Assembly: GCA_018822065.1 (NCBI GenBank)
Contig: JAHJKV010000414.1
Coordinates: forward strand, 1 to 7,122
Length of the DNA stretch: 7,122 bases
Direction: 5' to 3'
Source: Pseudomonadota bacterium
GTDB taxonomy: Bacteria > Desulfobacterota > Desulfovibrionia > Desulfovibrionales > Desulfovibrionaceae
The notes under the pieces are model-generated. The model made no database searches and was not told the DNA's origin. It saw only the letters and a program-made list of their open reading frames with translations. Numbering within the stretch: the stretch's first letter is position 1; the number at the start of each line of letters is the position of its first letter. This document shows positions 6,011 to 7,122 of this stretch, piece after piece. Made by a program: the position numbers and the translations under genes.

Positions 6011-6571
6011 TCAGGTGCCAGCCCGAAACTGAGTCCGCAAACCGTAATAGATCGATTCCTTGATGTGCTTCTCGTCATCGGTGAGCACCAGTTCGTCCGT
6101 GCGGCTGTCATGCCTGACACTGATTCGTCCACCAACCTCGCCGCCCCCGGAGGTCTTCAGCACGACGCGAACCTCCATACTGGTCTCGAAACCCCGCTCA
6201 TCCCCCTGACGCGTAAAACCGCTGCCCTCAGCCACGTACGTGCGCAAATCAAACACCCGGACCTTGAAGGCCTCGACCACGGTAGTGATACCAGTGACAT
6301 AGGTTCGTACATCCATGTCCTTGGCAAACTTGTCGCCACGGGAGATAGTCAGCAACCTGGCCAGCAGGAGCTTTCGAAAACGGGGGAGGAGCACGGCGTG
6401 GACGTTGGTCTCGTCCACCACCTCGACGGGTACACCGAAACGCTCGGCCACCAATGCGCCAAGCGGAAGGCCAACGGATCCATCTTGCAGGCCAAGGGCC
6501 TCGGCGAGATCCTCTTCGCTTATGGCCCCGCGCGCAACCAGGGCTTCACCGATACGCAATTGCTCTGCCAT
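6011..6571 (-). CDS. Hypothetical protein with an N-terminal MshEN/GspE_N-like motif
   Basis: A 186-residue protein from the ATG at 6571; a 233-residue version is open, but its extra N-terminal codons run across the likely promoter and lack a usable ribosome site. The ribosome site for the chosen start (AAAAGG, 11 bases upstream) is weak. Residues 6-29 fit the 24-residue MshEN motif, which binds cyclic di-GMP in type II secretion and pilus ATPases: Arg6, Gly8, Leu11, Val12, Gly15, Ile17, Ser18, Leu22, Ala25, Leu26 and Gln29 fall in place. A second, degraded copy seems to begin near residue 36 (PLGALVAERFGV). Residues 80-186 (beginning GDKFAKDMDVRTYV) are a mixed alpha/beta region I cannot assign. 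No ATPase motifs follow, so it is not a GspE. It probably works with the GHKL kinase encoded 18 bases downstream. Nucleotide binding is inferred, not shown. Confidence 0.7.
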   Translation of the reverse strand: MAEQLRIGEALVARGAISEEDLAEALGLQDGSVGLPLGALVAERFGVPVEVVDETNVHAVLLPRFRKLLLARLLTISRGDKFAKDMDVRTYVTGITTVVEAFKVRVFDLRTYVAEGSGFTRQGDERGFETSMEVRVVLKTSGGGEVGGRISVRHDSRTDELVLTDDEKHIKESIYYGLRTQFRAGT

Positions 6572-6615
6572 GTGTAAACATACCTTTTGGACCGAAACCT
6601 CTGCCCCCATGCCCC

Positions 6616-6644
6616 AATATAAACAATAGCAGTATGCACCAAAA
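6616..6644 (-). promoter_or_regulatory. Weak promoter candidate for the MshEN-like/kinase operon
   Basis: On the minus strand, -10 TATATT (6621-6616, good match) with a poor -35 TTTTGG (6644-6639) at 17 bases; TTGGTG at 15 bases is an alternative. The implied start is near 6609, leaving a leader of about 38 bases before the ATG at 6571. The poor -35 would fit activation by a bound regulator. Confidence 0.35.
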
Positions 6645-6649
6645 CCCCC

Positions 6650-6673
6650 GCTGTCGACAACCTTTTCGACAGC
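6650..6673 (-). promoter_or_regulatory. 24-bp palindrome upstream of the MshEN-like/kinase operon
   Basis: Perfect inverted repeat GCTGTCGA-N8-TCGACAGC (arms 6650-6657 and 6666-6673), ending just upstream of the predicted -35. It has no T run on either side, so it does not look like a terminator for the methyltransferase gene upstream. A transcription-factor site is the better reading; the factor is unknown. The rest of the 210-base gap between the two genes shows nothing else I can support. Confidence 0.45.
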
Positions 6674-6781
6674 ATCCCGGCACACACCACCTTCCCGGAC
6701 GCGAAGCCGCACGGAACACGGCCTGATGGGCCTGGGACCGCCTTGGCTATCGCGGGGGAAGAAAAGCTTGAGAAGTCCCGG

Positions 6782-7122
6782 TCACACTCGGGTGGCTGTA
6801 ACCAGGATATATCCTGCGGTACGTGCCAGTGCGGAACAAACACCGGCAAAGCCCTCGACCACCTCGGGACTGGAAAAGGCCACAAGCTGGTCACGGGAGC
6901 CCTGGACAGCCTCACGGAACTTGGAATCCAGCGGGAGCATCACCTCATCGGTGACATCAACGATTGACGTGCATGCAAACCCGTTTGACTGGACCATCTC
7001 CTGATAGCCTGCTCGGGGCAGGTATTGGACGTTGCACAATTGTCTGGCAAACTCTCGCTCCTCTTCCCCCATGGTCCCAATGTCGATCAGGTCGGCGACA
7101 ACGGCGCTCGCGGTCGGGCCAT
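6782..7122 (-). CDS. SAM-dependent methyltransferase, C-terminal part
   Basis: Open through the right edge of the window (112 residues visible); the in-frame ATG at 7072 is internal, because the frame continues upstream as GPTASAVVADLIDIGT. The visible part looks like the end of a class I SAM methyltransferase of the UbiE/arsenite-methyltransferase type: a lid-like helix, then YQEMVQSNGFACTSIVDVT, matching the common 'Y...l..aGF..v.i.d.t' strand-helix pattern that follows the SAM fold. The SAM-binding GxGxG motif and any catalytic Cys residues lie outside the window, so the substrate cannot be told. The last residues (about 75-112) form a probable extra helix and strand, ending ILVTATRV. It runs in the same direction as the MshEN-like gene but is separated from it by 210 bases with a palindrome and probable promoter. 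Confidence 0.6.
   Translation of the reverse strand, partial: GPTASAVVADLIDIGTMGEEEREFARQLCNVQYLPRAGYQEMVQSNGFACTSIVDVTDEVMLPLDSKFREAVQGSRDQLVAFSSPEVVEGFAGVCSALARTAGYILVTATRV

Noticed and set aside
5783..6577. A 264-residue plus-strand open frame over the kinase and MshEN-like genes.
   Set aside because: Antisense to a GHKL kinase with all its motifs; low-complexity composition and no domain.
6626..6643. A sigma-54 promoter upstream of the MshEN-like gene (TTGGTGCATACTGCTA on the minus strand).
   Set aside because: The GG and GC dinucleotides are eight bases apart instead of the required ten.

Overview
The window looks like chromosomal DNA of a sulfate-reducing Desulfobacterota bacterium of the Desulfovibrio/Pseudodesulfovibrio type. 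This is inferred from a tungstate (tup) ABC transporter of the kind these organisms use, a metallo-beta-lactamase/rhodanese sulfur enzyme, moderately high GC with GC-rich third codon positions, and a flagellar sigma-28-like promoter. No rRNA, tRNA, insertion sequence, CRISPR array or phage gene is visible.

Left part (1-1731, minus strand): a tungstate uptake operon in the order tupA, tupB, tupC (tupC runs off the left edge). It has a good sigma-70-like promoter, a 24-bp palindrome over the expected transcription start, and a strong 15-bp stem-loop between tupA and tupB that probably sets the ratio of binding protein to permease. Divergently transcribed from it is a Na+/phosphate cotransporter-family gene with a PhoU-like tail (1828-3477).

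Centre (3474-4981, plus strand): a persulfide-dioxygenase-like MBL fold protein with two rhodanese domains. Its own promoter has an inverted repeat around the -10 region. Its reading frame is cut by a TAA in the last domain; the lost 29 codons follow intact and in frame, ending just before a textbook intrinsic terminator. A recent nonsense mutation or a base error is the simplest reading.

Right part: a 147-residue hydrophilic protein of unknown function (5067-5510) lies behind a near-consensus sigma-28 (FliA) promoter, which suggests membership of the late flagellar regulon. Facing it on the minus strand is a two-gene unit: a 186-residue protein that starts with a cyclic-di-GMP-type MshEN/GspE_N motif, then an RsbW/SpoIIAB-like anti-sigma-type GHKL kinase. 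At the right edge is the C-terminal part of a SAM-dependent methyltransferase (minus strand).

The least described element is the MshEN-like + GHKL kinase pair, which may link a nucleotide second messenger to a partner-switching regulator. The rest consists of recognisable families with interesting control sites. There is no gene-free stretch longer than about 210 bases.
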